Shown here one piece after another: positions 12,213-22,451 of a DNA stretch of 64,000 nucleotides. The notes under the pieces were generated by a model. That model searched no databases, was not told the DNA's origin, and was given only the letters and a program-made list of their open reading frames with translations. The stretch is from Linum tenue (taxonomy: Eukaryota; Streptophyta; Magnoliopsida; Malpighiales; Linaceae). The stretch's first letter is position 1. Every line of letters starts with the position of its first letter. The DNA is taken from NCBI GenBank assembly GCA_946122785.1, contig CAMGYJ010000002.1:69155703-69219702 (forward strand), given 5' to 3'. Both the position numbers and the translations under genes were made by a program.

Positions 12213-13628
12213 ATGAGCGGAAGAAGCAGCAGGTTCCCCTTCACTGCAAATCAATGGCAAGAGCTAGAGCATCAAGCATTAATCTTCAAATACATGGTAT
12301 CAGGAATCCCCATCCCACCTGATCTCCTCTTCACCATCAAAAGAAGCTCTTCTTCCTCTCCTTGCAGCAGCTTCGACTCCGCAGTTCTCTCCTCCAAGCT
12401 CTTCCCTTCTCAATCTCCCCACGGTACATATAACCCCCTCTTATCCATTCTTCGTTTTTTTTTTTTTTTTTTTTTGCATCCTTTAAGAAAAAAGGAACCA
12501 TTTTTATGCATAATATAATATGTTCAACAACACACTGCGCAGTGGGATGGAGCTGCTTCCAGTTGGGTTTGGGGAGGAAAATAGACCCGGAGCCAGGGAG
12601 ATGCAGAAGAACCGACGGCAAGAAATGGAGGTGCTCGAAAGAGGCATACCCAGATTCCAAGTACTGCGAGAGACACATGCACAGAGGTAAAAACCGTTCA
12701 AGAAAGCCTGTGGAAGTTGCTGCTGCTACTAATGCTACTACTACGACCCTATCAATGACCAACAACAAGAACTCAACATCATCATCATCATCTCCAACAC
12801 TAGCCAACCATTCCTCCCCTTATGCTCACACCTCCCTTTCGTTGCTCTCTTCTTCTTCGGCTGCTGATGACCACCATGATCATCGTCTTCACCAATCCCA
12901 CTACCAAAATCCTCCTTCTACTTACAACCACCATCACCTACTTTCTCCCTCTCACCCATCCGTCGCTGCTCGGCACCGCCCTCCCGACTCCACCAGCTTG
13001 CTTCTCGACTCTGCTGGGTACTGCTCCCTCACCACCGCGGATTTCAGGTTCGTTCAGGCATTAAATCAAACACCTTTTGTGCAGTTTTCCCTCCCTCCTC
13101 TGTTTTCTTTCCTCTGATTCTCTTTTCTTAACTAGGAGCCGGAGCATTTACGGGCTGAAAGAAGACGTCGATCACGAGCGCGCATTCTTCTCGGAGACAT
13201 CTGGGTCGATGATGAGAAGCGCCTCCGACGACCCATGGCGACTGAGTCCACTGGGTATCAACTCCTCGTCGTCGTCTTCATCTTCCTCGTCGTCTTCGAA
13301 ACAGAGGAGCTCGTCTGGGCTACAGAGCGATTACTCGTACCTCCAGCTTCAGAGCAACCTGCAGAGCGAGGAGAGTTATTCCACCAAGCAAAGTAACCAT
13401 GGGGACGGCAAGGGTCAAACCATGCTCAGGTTCGACAGAGGAGGAGGAGGAGAAGAGCCCCAAAAGACAACGGTTCATCGATTCTTCGATGAATGGCCGC
13501 CCAAGAACAAGGATCAGTCGCCGTCATGGCTCGATTTGGACAGCAGCACCAGGCTCTCCATCTCCGTCCCCAATTCATCGTCGCTCGACTTCCCAATCTT
13601 CAACTCCAGAGCCCATCATCATCATTGA
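12213..13628 (+). CDS. Growth-regulating factor transcription factor (QLQ + WRC)
   Basis: Three exons, 12213-12423, 12543-13047 and 13136-13628, join in phase to 402 aa. The QLQ domain (about residues 8-43, [19 protein letters not shown] and the following IPIPPDLL) binds GIF coactivators in this family. The WRC domain (about 85-125, [17 protein letters not shown], then [15 protein letters not shown]) carries the C3H zinc ligands and nuclear signal and binds DNA. A long Ser/His-rich region follows, then a RFFDEWPPK block near the C terminus as in GRF5/GRF6-type members. Exon 2 contains a miR396 target site. The start [10 protein letters not shown] matches the usual short N terminus before QLQ. 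GRFs promote cell proliferation in leaves; the specific paralogue cannot be fixed. Confidence 0.96.
12694..12715 (+). promoter_or_regulatory. miR396 target site in GRF mRNA
   Basis: The sequence from CCGTTCAAG to CTGTGGAA, encoding the end of the WRC domain (NRSRKPVE), matches the conserved site in GRF transcripts that pairs with miR396 with a one-base bulge. This is known to limit GRF expression in older tissue. Position and sequence agree with the standard site exactly as I recall it. Confidence 0.93.
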
Positions 13629-14778
13629 TTAACGCTAATCCTCCATGGGTAAAAATTAATTACTGCAATTGAAACTCCGGTTTTTACAGTTTTTTTTTCC
13701 TTCTTGTTTTTGTGTTTGGAACTGATATAACTTTTCCTCTTGTCTTTTTTCCCTTGCAGATAGTTGGAGTGTTCTTCTTTTCTTTTAACTTTTTGCTTGT
13801 ACTTGTGTTCCAGTTGGTGGTTGTGGACTTGTGGTGGAACAACCCTTTTGTATTTTATTTTGGTGGTTAGGTCTAATCGTCTCAACAATATTCAGTTTCG
13901 GGGTATAGCTACGCGTAGTCCAGAAGTGACTGCTACTCCCGTAGCATATAGTCCGATGTTACAATGTATTAATGTGTGTATGTATATCTTAAGAGTGGTA
14001 AGACGATTGGCCTATAACTTCCTCGCGCAAGACGTAAACTAGATCACGAATACAAAATTTTAAATCCTGGATTCGTCTCCGGGCGTGTGTATTTGTGCAT
14101 GTATGTATCAATCAGAATCCATGTAATTGGAATTTGCCTAACAATTTATGTGATGTGGGGATTGGAAGAGGATCCTATGTATGTTTGTCTTACACTTAAT
14201 GTTGTTGTCATGTTTCAGTTGAGAGCACATTCAAAAGAATTAAGATGGGTAGATAGATTGAATGACAGACAGACCAAATCTGTACTATGTTTTTGTTTGT
14301 TTGTTTGTTTATTGCGACTTACAAGAAAGATAGTGAGAGATGTGTGGTAAAAAGAAATGTATGAAGAAGTGAATGGTGGTAATGATGGACTGAACTGTGT
14401 GCAAATTTGTCTTTTAAGCTGAGTCACTTTGGGGGTTTTGTTTTGGCTGTTTAGCTTTAGCTTTCAAATTTCTGTTCTTTTGTGTGTCTGCAGCAGCAAC
14501 TTCCCCTGTTACTGATACAATGCTGCCATGGGATCTTATTATTGTTGCAGTGTTACTATTAGCCCTACTACATGGCCTGCCTGTACTCATTGGCTTCATC
14601 TTTGTTTGCTGACAACAATCCAGACAAGTAAAATATTTGTTGTTATTCCCAAAATTCCATTGCAAAAGATTGAGTCCACTTGAAGGGACTGGATTCCTTC
14701 AAACCCAATCGATTCTTTTTGTGATGTATAAATATAAGTATTGGGATTGGATCTGTTGTGTAAAACTGTACATAACTA
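13629..14778 (+). other. GRF 3' flank
   Basis: Probably 3' UTR followed by spacer; a (TTTG)n run lies at about 14291-14310. A possible tRNA-derived SINE fragment is listed separately. No reading frame here has recognisable content. Confidence 0.5.
13990..14110 (+). repeat. Possible tRNA-derived SINE fragment
   Basis: The text AGAGTGGTAAGACGATTGGC resembles a pol III A box region, and GGATTCGTCTCC about 70 bases later resembles a B box. This spacing and wording are typical of plant SINEs. No poly-A tail or duplication is clear, so the call is tentative. Confidence 0.27.
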
Positions 14779-15778
14779 TGTTCATGAAGGAAGGGAGGAA
14801 AAGGAGGGGAGGGTAGGAAAATTTGGAGGGGAGGTTAAGTTTGGAAGGGAGGGAAATTAGAGGGAATTGGAAAGAAAATGTTGTTTAATGGAGGAAAGTG
14901 AAAGGGAAAGTGGGAGGGAAAAAGTAGATTGGGAATTGTGATATGTATTATATTTTATTGATGATAGAATAGTTAAATAATTTAATTATGTGTTTATACT
15001 ATTTACATAATATTAATTATGTAATGTGGATCAAATTTGTTCTTCTTTGTTAATTTTGTTAACTACAACAAATCAAAAGTTGGTTATTTGAATGAAATTT
15101 GTCAACTTATTACTAAAATTTTGTTAACTATTTTATTGAGTAATAACATAGCAACTAAATATATAAACATACAACAAATTACAGATACATAAATTGTAAG
15201 AGTAGCGTAACAAGTTTTTATATCTCATACAACAGTGTTATGTATCGTGCAAAACAACGTTACGTACGAGGCAATTTGGTGGATCGACTCACGAGTTGAC
15301 CTTCATTACAACTCATAATAATATTTGTCTTCACCGATAATTATCCCCTCAAAATTTTCCCTACCTCCCTTAAAAAATATTATTAGTCAATTAATAACTA
15401 AGAGGACGTAAACCATTACTCTTCCATTACGTTAACAAATAATTATAGTTTATTAGTTAATCACCTATAATAGGTGATCATAAAATAAAAGTTAACTAAT
15501 TCACTGTCTAGCATACTAATATTTTATGTAGCAAAAGAGAAAAAAAAGCAAAACCAAACTAAAAAAAGCAACAAAAAAAAAAGAAACAATGCAAATGGTA
15601 GTGGAGAACTTTCTCTCCAAATTGGAGGGTTGGGTTCTACAGAAAATTTTCTCTCATATTTTTCCTTCTCTTGCACTTTTCCTTCTTAAAAAACAGGGGA
15701 AAGTTTATGGAAAACTGTGCTTTCCATCCCCGTTTTCCCTCCCCTCTTCTTTCCTTCCTTTTTTCTCCTTCTTGAACA
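14779..15778. mobile_element. About 1 kb non-autonomous TIR element with purine-rich ends
   Basis: The left end TGTTCATGAAGG leads into a purine-rich tract (GGAGGGAAAA types). The right end is its imperfect reverse complement, ending CCTTCTTGAACA at 15778, with CCCTCCCCTCTTC inside. The interior is AT-rich with no coding capacity. I could not find a convincing target-site duplication, so the superfamily is undecided. Confidence 0.6.
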
Positions 15779-16024
15779 CAGTGTTAGAGTGAAAAACAAG
15801 CATTCGCTGGAGAAATGGAGTTTAACATTTTATAGTGTTATAGCTGCAAAAAAGAAAGAAAAAAACCAACTTCTCTAACTTACCAGATATAAGGTTGTTT
15901 TTCACTTTCAGAAGATGTATGAAATCTCTCAATAAACCAATGTAGTCGAACTATAGGTTTCATGTAGAGAAAGAAGGCACGGTAAAAGTACAAGCGCGTA
16001 AGAATGCACAAGAACTATTGGCGG

Positions 16025-16331
16025 TTGCTTTTTAGTAGTTGTTTAGGAATTAGTTATTGTTTCCTTGTAGAGGAAGTAGTCATGTTTTAGGTAGGAGAAA
16101 AGAGATGTTCTATGCCAATAAATATGTACTTCGTCTTTCGTTTAATGATATGAGAAGATTGGAACCCCAAGTAGATTTGCAATTTAGTTTTCTTGTCCTT
16201 TATTTCTATTCGTTCTAAGTCTATTTCTCTTCGTTCTAAAATAATTCTCGAGTTCCTTTGTTCGATTCGTGAGAGACACGTTGCGTGGAACCTCTATTCT
16301 GGAAAATCCACGTAACAATTGGTATCAGAGC
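16025..16331 (+). repeat. Copia-type LTR 3' end plus primer-binding site, copy 1
   Basis: This segment is about 95% identical by eye to 19627-19930. It ends CCACGTAACA and is followed after two bases by TGGTATCAGAGCC (16320-16332), the primer-binding site complementary to initiator tRNA-Met used by many plant Copia elements. The 5' part of the LTR is missing, and no gag or pol follows; different sequence takes over before the hAT element at 16535. Confidence 0.8.
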
Positions 16332-16534
16332 CTGGTTTCTCACAACCAGTACATTCTTCTACTATTAGTACTAGCTTAGTTTCTACAGTAAATACGGGTG
16401 GGTTGGATCGAATTGCACGGGTGAATTCGATTGTGGTTCTTTTTGTTCACCCCTTAACCAAAATCACAAGTCTTGTAGCTAGATTTTATGGTAATACCAT
16501 AAATCAGTCTTTGAAATGTCACTAGGCCTAACAC

Positions 16535-17291
16535 TAGGGATGGCAATGGGGCGGGTTTGGGGCGGGTTTGCCTAAACCATCCCCATCCCCATCTTCAAAT
16601 ACCCAAATCCATACCCGCCCCATACCCATGCGGGGGAATGTTTTGCAAACCCATCCCCATACCCGTGGGTTTCGGGTACCCATGGGTAATACCCATCCCC
16701 GTATATCCAACATTATTATACCTAAAACTTACCAGAAAAGTTTTAATTATAACCATAAACAAACCTATTATATCACGAAGTCAACAAAACACGGTCATTT
16801 TCTAAATACGATTCAAAGAATATGATCCTAAAACATCCATTAATACATAATATAGACTATAATATTTTTTAAATTATTATGCTCTAACTCTTAATACATT
16901 TACTAAGTAATAATTAACTAACATAATTTTGTTGACAAGGGGGAAAGTGAAAGAGTGGAAGAAGAATTGAGGGAAATGAATTAGGTTTTGATTAAGGTGG
17001 TTACTCAATTGCATTTCTACTATTTATTTTCTCGAGTTATCATCATCATCATTGATAGATTACAATTTAATCCACGTATTTTTTGATATGTGAAGAAATT
17101 CTCTTGGTGGGGCGGGTATGGGTATGGGTATGGGGCGGGGGAGGCTAAAACCATACCCGCCCCATACCCATCAAACCTTTTGCGGGTTTTACCCATACCC
17201 GCCCCATACCCGGTCAAAGCGGGGATTCCCCGCGTTGACTGGGTATGGGGCGGTCGGATACCCGCGGCCATGGGTTTGATTGCCATCCCTA
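16535..17291. mobile_element. Non-autonomous hAT element with TIRs and TSD
   Basis: Perfect 12-bp terminal inverted repeats, TAGGGATGGCAA at 16535-16546 and TTGCCATCCCTA at 17280-17291, flank a 757-bp element. Subterminal regions are rich in CCCATACCCG and its complement and could fold back. Flanking 8-mers CCTAACAC (16527-16534) and CCTACCAC (17292-17299) match at 7 of 8 positions, as expected of an aged hAT target-site duplication. No transposase is present. Confidence 0.93.
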
Positions 17292-17299
17292 CCTACCAC

Positions 17300-18627
17300 C
17301 ATGTTCTTTATTGGAACCACATGTGATCCTGTGGTTAACAAATTGAGGCACGAACGGGCAGAATCTTATATGTAAATATGATAGTACATGACGATGGTTG
17401 AAGAGAAAATGTGGTGAGGATAGTAAAGTCAGGTTGATGATATAAATTGGTGCTCTGTCAAATTAGATCCCACACGCGCACGCTTCCTTCCGTCCTTCCT
17501 TCCTTCCTTGTGTGTTACTGTTACATGGTACGCATATTGGTGCCCGCCATCAACACTGCGTACTTTGTTTTCAGGTCTTTCTTTTATTGTTTGTGGCCCA
17601 GTTAGCTAGGTTTTTTTTTTTTTTTTACCCCTACCTAGTACTACTAACACAAGTAAACGTGTTGGGTAAAAGATGTTAAAAGGGTTTTTTACCAACTTAT
17701 AGCTTGAAACATTGAAGACCGTATTACGGTAATATCTAATACGAGTTAGATTGGATGGTACCATTGTTACAGGAAACAAATTGTATCGAGGATTGGACGA
17801 TTAGAGATGGAATAATATTTTGGCCAATACCCAAATGTTGGTCTTTTCTTCCATCCTATCCTCTACAGCTATTTTAGTCCTTGGAATCTTATTTCTTACT
17901 TACTTACACAGCAAAACTTATAGGGCTAGAATGTAGCAAAAAAACTAGATAAATGACTAAAAGGTTCCTAACATTATTCGGGGGGAGTATTGAGAGAAAC
18001 GAAAGAGAAAGTGCAAACTCCACCACCTGCTCTTCTTCTTCTTTGTTCTGAACACGTTTCAGACTTGACTGTGTGGAGGAGGAAAAAGCTGCCCTTTCTT
18101 TACTTTTCCCCCCTTCCTTGCCTGAAACTACACTGCATTGCCCAGCACTGAATCATCAACATTACATTCATCAGGATTGCAGCAGCAGCAGCAGCAGCAG
18201 AGTCAGACTCGCAGAAGACGCAGAAGCAGAGAAGACAGAGAGAACACAGACAGAAGAGGTAAATCCAATAGATCTATTATCATGACCCATGACATGGATC
18301 TGAATGAATGCCCCTTCCTGAAACTCTCTGAATGAATGAATATGAATATGAATATGAATAATAATGATCAGACTACTGTTGCTGCTGCTGCTTCTGTCAG
18401 AGAGTCATGAGGCAGACTGACTTGGTCATTCATCTCTCTCTCACAATCCATCCATCCATAATCTCATGCTTTCACTGCTAAAGAAATATCAGAAAGAAGA
18501 AAACAACAAAGAAGAAAGAAATACGGGTTCTGCACATCCAAACCGTCCATTTCTTGCCACACGGGCGCCTCTGTGAGATCCAGCCATCCAGGGGGACACG
18601 GGCGGACGTCTATCTAGATCCATTTTT
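17300..18627. other. Intergenic region with leader-like CAG block
   Basis: Mostly AT-rich spacer. About 18000-18480 differs: it is CT/GA rich with a (CAG)n run at 18178-18201, a (CTG)n-rich stretch at about 18377-18394 that could pair with it, and a donor-like GAAGAG|GTAAAT at about 18252-18263. It looks like a plant 5' leader exon or non-coding transcript, but no downstream coding exon was found. Confidence 0.35.
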
Positions 18628-18830
18628 TAGGGGTGGGCAATGAGAATTTCATTTTTTTTTTATAGTTACGGGTATTTAAATACTTTTTTTTACCAAAAAT
18701 ATTATTGAATCGAGATGAAATTTGGGACCAATACTTTCTGCAACGAGTATCCACAAGTTACCCTTTAATACCCATTTGGATAATATAAGCACCTGTAATA
18801 CTCGTCAGCAAAAATTCATACAATAGACAT
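18628..18830. mobile_element. Possible truncated hAT end
   Basis: TAGGGGTGGGCAATGAG at 18628 has the wording of the hAT ends at 16535, 33334 and 46515. The following text alternates ACGGGTATTT and GAGTATCC motifs like such elements. I found no matching right end or duplication. Confidence 0.35.
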
Positions 18831-19029
18831 TACATAGCTCAACCCCAATCCCTCAACCTCAGTCTGCGAGTATCATGAATATTCTACCATTTTTGTTATT
18901 ACGAACGGATTAGTACGTTGTCAAACCACTCTTTTTTTTTTATTTCTGTTTGAAGATTATTGATGTCAACCATAACAATGTCGACCAAATGCAATTCAAG
19001 AACCATAACTTTGCAACCCCAAGTGCAAA

Positions 19030-19210
19030 GTTAGTGTGTAGTTAGTTAAGGCCGTATGAAACTGGAACAAAATTTCGTTCGTTGAATTTAGTGTAAAGAA
19101 CAGCTTCAGCTCGTCTAATACATGCTTCACCATGGCAATTGAACGTCATTGCAATACCATATGCCGCCTCCTGCGAGTTGTTCGAAGATGACCCATCACA
19201 GTAAATCACC
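19030..19210 (-). pseudogene. RNase H-like domain relic (retroelement), copy 2
   Basis: Minus-strand translation reads IYCDGSSSNNSQEAAYGIAM, then FNCHGEACIRRAEAVLYTKF. It is clearly related to the plus-strand relic at 10801-11020 (both share EAAYG, FNCHG and CI). The CDG-SSS-N motif fits the first strand of an RNase H domain. No linked reverse transcriptase is seen. Confidence 0.5.
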
Positions 19211-19490
19211 AAAGAGATTACATGGCGACGGACAATACTGTACCAGATTGCTCAGAGCTGAAACAAGGAAAGGAAGCCAACAACAGAGGTAACCATGACA
19301 AAACATACTAAGATTACACCAAGGGTTGAGAAGAGCCCACAAAAACCATAAGAAAAGATGACCACCAGCAAGAGCTGCACCTGCCGAAACACAAAGCCAA
19401 AAGAGACCACCCCAAAACCTAGAAAACAACAAAAAGAAGCAACACTCACACCAACACCAACAACCCACAAACACAAAAACAAATCAACCT

Positions 19491-19930
19491 GTTATGATAC
19501 AAGCCATTCGTAATAATATATGAATTTTTGGCTCATCTATTTTAGTAGTTTTATTAATTAATTTATATTCTGTATTATTTGGGACATTAATATTGTTTAT
19601 TTATTCTAGTAGGATTTGAATTACTTTTTAGTAGTTGTTTAGGAATTAGTTATTGTTTCCTTGTAGAGGAAGTAGTCATGTTTTAGGTAGGAGAAAAGAG
19701 ATATTCTATGCCAATAAATATGTACTTCGTCTTTCGTTTAATGATATGAGAAGATTGGAACCCAAGTAGATTTGTAATTTAGTTTTTCTTGTCCTTTATT
19801 TCTATTCGTTCTTAGTCTATTTCTCTTCGTTCTAAAATAATTCTCGAGTTCCTTTGTTCGATTCGTGAGAGAGAGGTTGTGTGGAACCTCTATTCTTGGG
19901 AAATCCACGTAACAATTGGTATCAGAGCCT
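19491..19930 (+). repeat. Copia-type LTR plus primer-binding site, copy 2
   Basis: The likely LTR runs from TGTTATGATACAAG (19491) to CCACGTAACA (19913), about 423 bp with TG...CA ends. It is followed by TGGTATCAGAGCC (19916-19928), a tRNA-iMet primer-binding site. About 50 bases later an ATG opens a short frame (MATDICVFLLKFEGK) resembling the start of a Copia gag, but it stops quickly. A degenerate minisatellite then replaces the expected gag-pol. Confidence 0.75.
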
Positions 19931-20084
19931 GGTTTCGCACAACCCAAGAATCCAAATCATCCAATTTCCTGAGCGAAGATGGCAACCGACATATGTGTCT
20001 TCCTCCTAAAGTTCGAAGGGAAGGAAAAGATACTTGTCATGGGAGTATGTGGTCAAGGGTGTTGGATGACTTGGGAACTAACCC

Positions 20085-20225
20085 AGTGATGGTTAGAGCA
20101 GCACTAGGGTCGCCAAAGTGACATGGAGTAATCAACCCCGGGGGTGGCCAAGGTGACCTACGTGATCGATCCTAGGGTGGTCGAGGTGACCTAGGGTGAT
20201 AGACCCCGACAAGAGCTTACCCACC
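20085..20225 (+). repeat. Degenerate GGTGGCCAAGGTGACC minisatellite, left part
   Basis: Reiterated words of the form GGTGGNCNAGGTGACC and GGTGATNGACCCCGA, spaced about 20-60 bases, continue the array at 20871-21545. The two parts are separated by an unrelated AT-rich insertion. Confidence 0.8.
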
Positions 20226-20870
20226 CTTTAGCAAGGTGTGTCACCCGCACACCTTTGCCTGAAATTTTTGTGAACCCCATTTTTTTCAGTGTAAAAGTTT
20301 TGAACAAGAAAACTCTGACACACCTTCAATAATTGCTATTTGTTACCAACACACCTTATCACATTACAAAAAACAAATTGTTATAAAGTTACCAAAATGT
20401 GTAAATATAGGAATTATCGAACTTTAGATTAGGTAGTTAATTAGTCAGTTGAGTGTCACAAACAAATAAAATTCTCAACCCCTCGCAGCTCTCTATTCCA
20501 CCCTCCAATTGTTGGCATTAGGCCGACGACATTCATCTCATTCAAACTTTCATGTTGACGCTTGCTCCACCCTTCGAGCCTCCCAGTCCACCTTTCCCAC
20601 CTTAAGGTAATTAATGCTGAGTTTACGTCTTGCAACTACAACCTACAAGATGGCATTTTTTCATACATGAAGTATGAACTTAATCAAGAACGATCAGAAT
20701 CGGCTGAGAGATGTAATTAAGAAATCTTCCAGAATATGAAAATTCGTCGTGGTTCACTATAAGACAATAAAATTATGAACAATAATTTTATGTTTATGTT
20801 TAATTAATTTTTATTTTAAACTTATTTTATCAGCCGACACACCTATCCAAGAATCTTGGATCCGCCACTA
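20226..20870. mobile_element. Insertion splitting the minisatellite
   Basis: An AT-rich block interrupts the GC-rich repeat. Its right end, read in reverse, is AGTGGCGGATCCAAGATTC, the same terminal motif as the hAT relic at 10252. Both ends also carry an AGGTGTGTC word. The left terminus is unclear, so boundaries are approximate. Confidence 0.5.
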
Positions 20871-21545
20871 AATTCCGAGGGTGGGCAGAGTGACCCTAGG
20901 ATGGTCTTGGTGACCCGGGATGGGATTGAACCTAGTGTGGTCGAGGTGGTCCAGGGTGATTGTCCCTAGGGTGGCAGGAATGAACCTGATGTGGCCAAGG
21001 TGACTCGGGGTAGGGACCCCGAGGGTCGCCAGAGTGAATTCACGGTGTCCGAGGTGACCCCGAGGGTGGCCTAGGTGACCCGAGGTTATGGATTCAGAGG
21101 GTGGCCGATAACCTGGGGTGACTGACACTGCGGGTGGCTGGAGTCACCCCGAAGTGATGAGGTGACTCAGGGTAATTGACCCCGACGATGGCCAAGGTGA
21201 CCCGGGGTTATGGACACTAAAGGTGGCCGGAGTGACCCTATGATGCCCAAGGTGACGGGGTGATAGACCTTGAAGGTGGCCAAGGTGATTAGGTGTGGTG
21301 GACCCTAAGAGTGGTTAAGGTGACACGGGATTATGGACACCGGGGGTGGCTTGAGTGACCCCAGGGTAGCCAAGGTAACCTGGGGTGATTGACCCCTATG
21401 GTGGCCGAAGTGACCTAGGGATGGCCGAGATGACCTAGAGGTGGTCGGAGTGACCCCAAGATGGCCAAGGTTACCTAGACTGTTGGAGCTCGGTGGTGGC
21501 TGGAGTGAACCTAGGGTTGGGGTAGACGGAGTGACCCCGGGAGTG
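20871..21545 (+). repeat. Degenerate GGTGGCCAAGGTGACC minisatellite, right part
   Basis: At least a dozen variants of GGTGGCC(G/A)(A/G)(G/A)GTGACC alternate with GGGGT(G/T)AT(T/G)GACCCC. The composite unit is about 55-60 bp made of two related halves. Copies diverge strongly in sequence and length, so the array is old and not homogenised. It is not CRISPR-like: there are no identical repeats or unique spacers. Confidence 0.85.
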
Positions 21546-22314
21546 AGGTTGTTTTTGCTATATAATTCTTTTTTTTACTTGAGTGTCCAATAATAGTCCT
21601 AACAATATGAATAATTTATCAATCTTACTAATCCTTATGGAAATATATTTGTAAGAAAAAATTTAATAATATTACGACGTGGGTGTTTGGAAATTGATTA
21701 GCAGTGATTATACTCGTGAGCTCATAAGTATCTGTGCACTCATGACCGCGAGTACTCATTAAAATAGATTGAGTTTTCTCTTCCAAAATTCATTAAATAT
21801 TTTATCAGAGCTTTGTGTGAGTACATCACCCACTAAATTTGGTATAGATTTAGGCTAACCTGAACCAACCAGAACCATTGCGCCATCCCTCGTTAATATT
21901 GAAGAGTAAAAAAAAAAAAAAAAATCAAGCGAATCATTCCTTATGTTCTTTCTTTTTTCTCCCTGTCACGAGACCAGGTCCTGCTGCTATTAAAAATAAA
22001 ACGAAAAATGGGCCGAAATGGATTTATATGTTACTACGAAACAATTTGCAAAGAGAATAATAGTCTTAAATTAGCTGGTTCGGATTTACTGTCATGAATT
22101 TGGCACTAAACAAGGAGACGGATCAGCCATGGACTCCCATAATCCCATATGTCATATTTTATACGAATCATGACAAATGCAGTATAGTCATTAACGATGG
22201 TTTCTTTGATGTTATCAATCGTCAATCCAACAGATCGGCCGGCAGGCCGCTGATCGACAAAACAAGGAAAGAAAGCTAGCTAGCTAACTAGCCAAGGAAC
22301 AGCAAACAACTCTG
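21546..22314. other. Spacer upstream of SOSEKI
   Basis: AT-rich sequence with an A-run at 21908-21922 and no recognisable gene. The last 100 bases include GCTAGC repeats (22275-22290) and should be the SOSEKI promoter. Confidence 0.5.
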
Positions 22315-22324
22315 CTATATAAAT
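22315..22324 (+). promoter_or_regulatory. TATA box of the SOSEKI gene
   Basis: CTATATAAAT sits about 130 bases before the ATG at 22452, a normal TATA-to-start distance allowing a leader of about 100 bases. Confidence 0.6.
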
Positions 22325-22451
22325 GTGAAATCCGTGTTTCAATGGCGGATTCATCTCCTCCCTAATCTCTCTTGCTTCTCTTCTCTTTGATTTGAATATA
22401 TAGGTATATATTGGTCATCATCAGGTTGATCAGTAACTAGCTAGCACAAGA

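Noticed and set aside
12337..12807. 156-codon minus-strand frame across the GRF gene
   Set aside because: It lies antisense to the QLQ-WRC exons, is Leu/Val/Lys low-complexity, and has no domain. It is a by-product of the coding strand's codon use.
13990..14110. A tRNA gene
   Set aside because: A- and B-box-like words are present, but no acceptor stem or anticodon arm can be folded; at most it is a SINE relic.
16260..16275. GTTCGATTC as a pol III B box
   Set aside because: It is part of the repeated LTR sequence present in both copies and has no paired A box.
19196..19474. Cys/Phe-rich minus-strand frames
   Set aside because: They arise from an A/C-rich, low-complexity plus strand; no initiation context or homology was recognised.
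20085..21545. Tandem repeats considered as a CRISPR array
   Set aside because: Repeats are heavily diverged with no unique spacers of constant length, and the context is a plant nuclear chromosome.
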